From contig DEPQ01000084.1 in the NCBI GenBank assembly GCA_002358855.1, forward strand, positions 17,187 to 42,817: a stretch of 25,631 nucleotides of DNA. The letters are read 5' to 3'. Every line of letters begins with the position of its first letter. The first letter of the stretch is position 1. The notes beneath the pieces are model-generated. The model was not told the origin of the DNA. It did not search any database and saw nothing but the letters and a program-made list of their open reading frames with translations. The position numbers were made by a program, and so were the translations under genes. Of this stretch, positions 23,921 through 25,631 are shown piece after piece. This DNA comes from Bacteroidales bacterium UBA3388 (lineage in GTDB: Bacteria; Bacteroidota; Bacteroidia; Bacteroidales; P3).

Positions 23921-25631
23921 CTTTTAGTATTTCGTAAATTAAATCGTGAATGTCTGTTCTTATGTTTAGTTTTGCAAGTTTATTGGTTTTTGCATCAGGA
24001 TAAACTCTGTTGGAAAGGAAAATAAGAATTGTTTGATTTTCTGGGTCAATCCAAAGATAGGTTCCTGTGAATCCACTATGTCCGTAACTCTTTTTGCTTG
24101 CGTATTGTGAGGAGTGAGATGATTTTCCTTTCAGTAAAGGTTTGTCAAAGCCTAATCCTCTGCGGTTATTGTGCTCTGCAAAGTGTGTGCGAGTGAATAA
24201 ATCTACTGTTGTTGAGTCTATGTATCTTATTCCATTGTATTCTCCTTTGTTTAGTAGCATTTGACAAATCACAAATAAGTCTTCGCTTGTGGAAAACAAG
24301 CCCGCGTGTCCTGCAACTCCTCCAAGAAGAGCAGATGTCTCGTCATGTACATTTCCTCTTATTTGAGAATTTCTAAAATCTATTGCTTCAATTGTTGGAA
24401 CTATGTTTTCAATCTCTTCTTTCTCTTTTGGACGAAAATGAGTGTGTGAAAGATTCATTGGTTTGTAGAAATTTTCTTCAAGATACACATCAAGTGTTTT
24501 GCCAGATAAGACCTCTACAAGTTCCCCAAGCAAAATAAATCCTAAATCGCTATAAACATATTTGTGTTTTGGATTAAGAGGAGAATCAATTATTTGTTTT
24601 AATATGTCTTCTCTGTATTTTTTGTTGATATATAGTGAATCGGTTAGTTGGAAATAATCCTCTATGTTTTCGGGTTGAGAGGAAAAAAGTGTAGAGTCTT
24701 CTTCTGCTTTTTTGAGGGCATGAATCCAAATAGGTAGGTATGCTTTTAGTCTTCCGCAATGTGATAAGGCTTCTTTTATTGTGATTTTTCTTTTGTCGGT
24801 GCCTTTAAGCATTGGAAGATATTTTGATAATTTGTCGTCAAGTGAGAATTTCTTTTCATCATACAACTTCATTAGTGCAAGGGTTGTTGCCATTACTTTT
24901 GTCAATGAGGCAACATCATAAACAGAACTGTCGTTTATCCAAACTTTATTGTCGTATGTTTGATAACCTGCGTTCTTTTTGTAGATTATTTCGCCGTCTT
25001 TTGCAATCAAGACTTGTGCTCCCGGATATGCTTCTTGATTTATTCCGTATGTTATTAGCGAATCAATTTTGCTAAATTTTGAATATTCTTTTTGAGGTAA
25101 AGCAATTGCAAAGTCAGCAGCTGCTTTGTAGGTTACAGACGCATCAACAGGCAAACAAGCAGTAAAGTTGTGAGGAGTGAAAATGCTTTTTGCTGCTGCG
25201 GTTTGAAGTTGCGATGTGTTTTGATAGGCAACTATTAAGGCGTTGTAATCACATATTGTGTCGATGCTTTCAAGTACGTAAGGATTTGCAAAGAGTAAAA
25301 GAATATTTTTTGCTTTTGTTTCTTGAATACAAGAAAGTAATTCAAGACTTTGTTGATTTATTCCGTAGTTGTCGCTTTTCTTTGAATTGACTCTTCCACT
25401 TGCTGCAAGAATTACAGTCTTTGAAGAATCTAAAACGCTCAATAATTTTTCTAAGTCTTCGTTTCGAGATTTTTTTTCAAAGGAATATGAGATTATTTCT
25501 TTGTATTTTTTTGCTTGTTTAATGAAACAGGAATAGTCTTTATCGTCTAAACTTACGAAAATTACCTCATTTGTGTCTTTTTGAGAGAGTGGAATAATGT
25601 TATCTTTATTTTCTAAGAGTGTAAGAATTTT
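23907..25631 (-). CDS. GH3 C-terminal domain fused to beta-lactamase-type serine hydrolase (partial)
   Basis: The frame is open to the window edge, so the N-terminus is missing; 574 residues are visible. The first visible residues, ILTLLENKDNIIPL, mark the beginning of a glycoside hydrolase 3 C-terminal domain, which continues through LLFANPYVL and ending near LPVDASVTY. The catalytic GH3 TIM barrel would lie beyond the edge. From about visible residue 190 a class C beta-lactamase/PBP4-like domain follows: SLTK (serine codon 24906-24908), YSD (tyrosine near 24554), and HSGFTG near the C-terminus as third motif. Such fusions are known in Bacteroidota and are linked to cell-wall fragment turnover; activity here is inferred. 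A TTG at 25442 is not a real start because GH3 sequence continues upstream. Confidence 0.88.
   Translation of the reverse strand, partial: KILTLLENKDNIIPLSQKDTNEVIFVSLDDKDYSCFIKQAKKYKEIISYSFEKKSRNEDLEKLLSVLDSSKTVILAASGRVNSKKSDNYGINQQSLELLSCIQETKAKNILLLFANPYVLESIDTICDYNALIVAYQNTSQLQTAAAKSIFTPHNFTACLPVDASVTYKAAADFAIALPQKEYSKFSKIDSLITYGINQEAYPGAQVLIAKDGEIIYKKNAGYQTYDNKVWINDSSVYDVASLTKVMATTLALMKLYDEKKFSLDDKLSKYLPMLKGTDKRKITIKEALSHCGRLKAYLPIWIHALKKAEEDSTLFSSQPENIEDYFQLTDSLYINKKYREDILKQIIDSPLNPKHKYVYSDLGFILLGELVEVLSGKTLDVYLEENFYKPMNLSHTHFRPKEKEEIENIVPTIEAIDFRNSQIRGNVHDETSALLGGVAGHAGLFSTSEDLFVICQMLLNKGEYNGIRYIDSTTVDLFTRTHFAEHNNRRGLGFDKPLLKGKSSHSSQYASKKSYGHSGFTGTYLWIDPENQTILIFLSNRVYPDAKTNKLAKLNIRTDIHDLIYEILKDESK

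Overview
The window looks like a piece of an AT-rich Bacteroidota chromosome, most likely Bacteroidales. Three things point there: several secreted proteins end in a C-terminal domain of the type IX secretion system (T9SS) kind; the recognisable promoters have the Bacteroidota form (TAnnTTTG as -7 box) and no clear Shine-Dalgarno sequences are seen; and there are Bacteroidota-type families (DUF6427-like membrane protein, TIGR02757/DUF2400 protein, GH3/beta-lactamase fusion). The number of exported or cytoplasmic peptidases (M20 PepD-like, a HExxH peptidase fused to a propeller and barrel, S9 dipeptidyl-peptidase IV, M28) suggests a peptide-using life style; that is inference.

Layout. 106-3330: a large T9SS cargo protein with GLUG-like and fibronectin III-like regions, closed by a GC-rich terminator. 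3388-8713, minus strand: topA and a small outer-membrane barrel protein (4 bases apart), then a polytopic membrane protein, then purQ and rnhB (2 bases apart). 8714-8887: divergent promoter region filled by a 21-bp repeat array. 8888-13982, plus strand: ispE, pepD and an exported metallopeptidase/propeller/barrel protein whose start overlaps the pepD stop and contains a terminator-like hairpin. 13983-14134: a second 21-bp array. 14135-19774: an orphan secreted protein, DPP IV, tilS and an M28 peptidase with T9SS tail, tightly packed. 19854-19927: a CAT-anticodon tRNA with its own promoter and terminator. 19928-20283: a gene-free stretch holding a further promoter, hairpins and a third 21-bp array. 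20284-23121: two orphan secreted proteins. 23122-23185: a fourth array between convergent genes. 23186-25631, minus strand: TIGR02757 protein and the C-terminal part of a GH3/serine-hydrolase fusion that runs off the window.

The most striking signal is in the intergenic regions. CAAAG or its complement CTTTG recurs in at least four separate intergenic regions at a spacing of 21 bp (two helical turns), in direct and inverted orientation while keeping the same phase. Two copies about 3 kb apart are nearly identical over 67 bases and differ by a compensated base pair in a 19-20 bp hairpin. I do not recognise this element; phased protein-binding sites, terminators, or a dispersed REP-like repeat are the candidate explanations.
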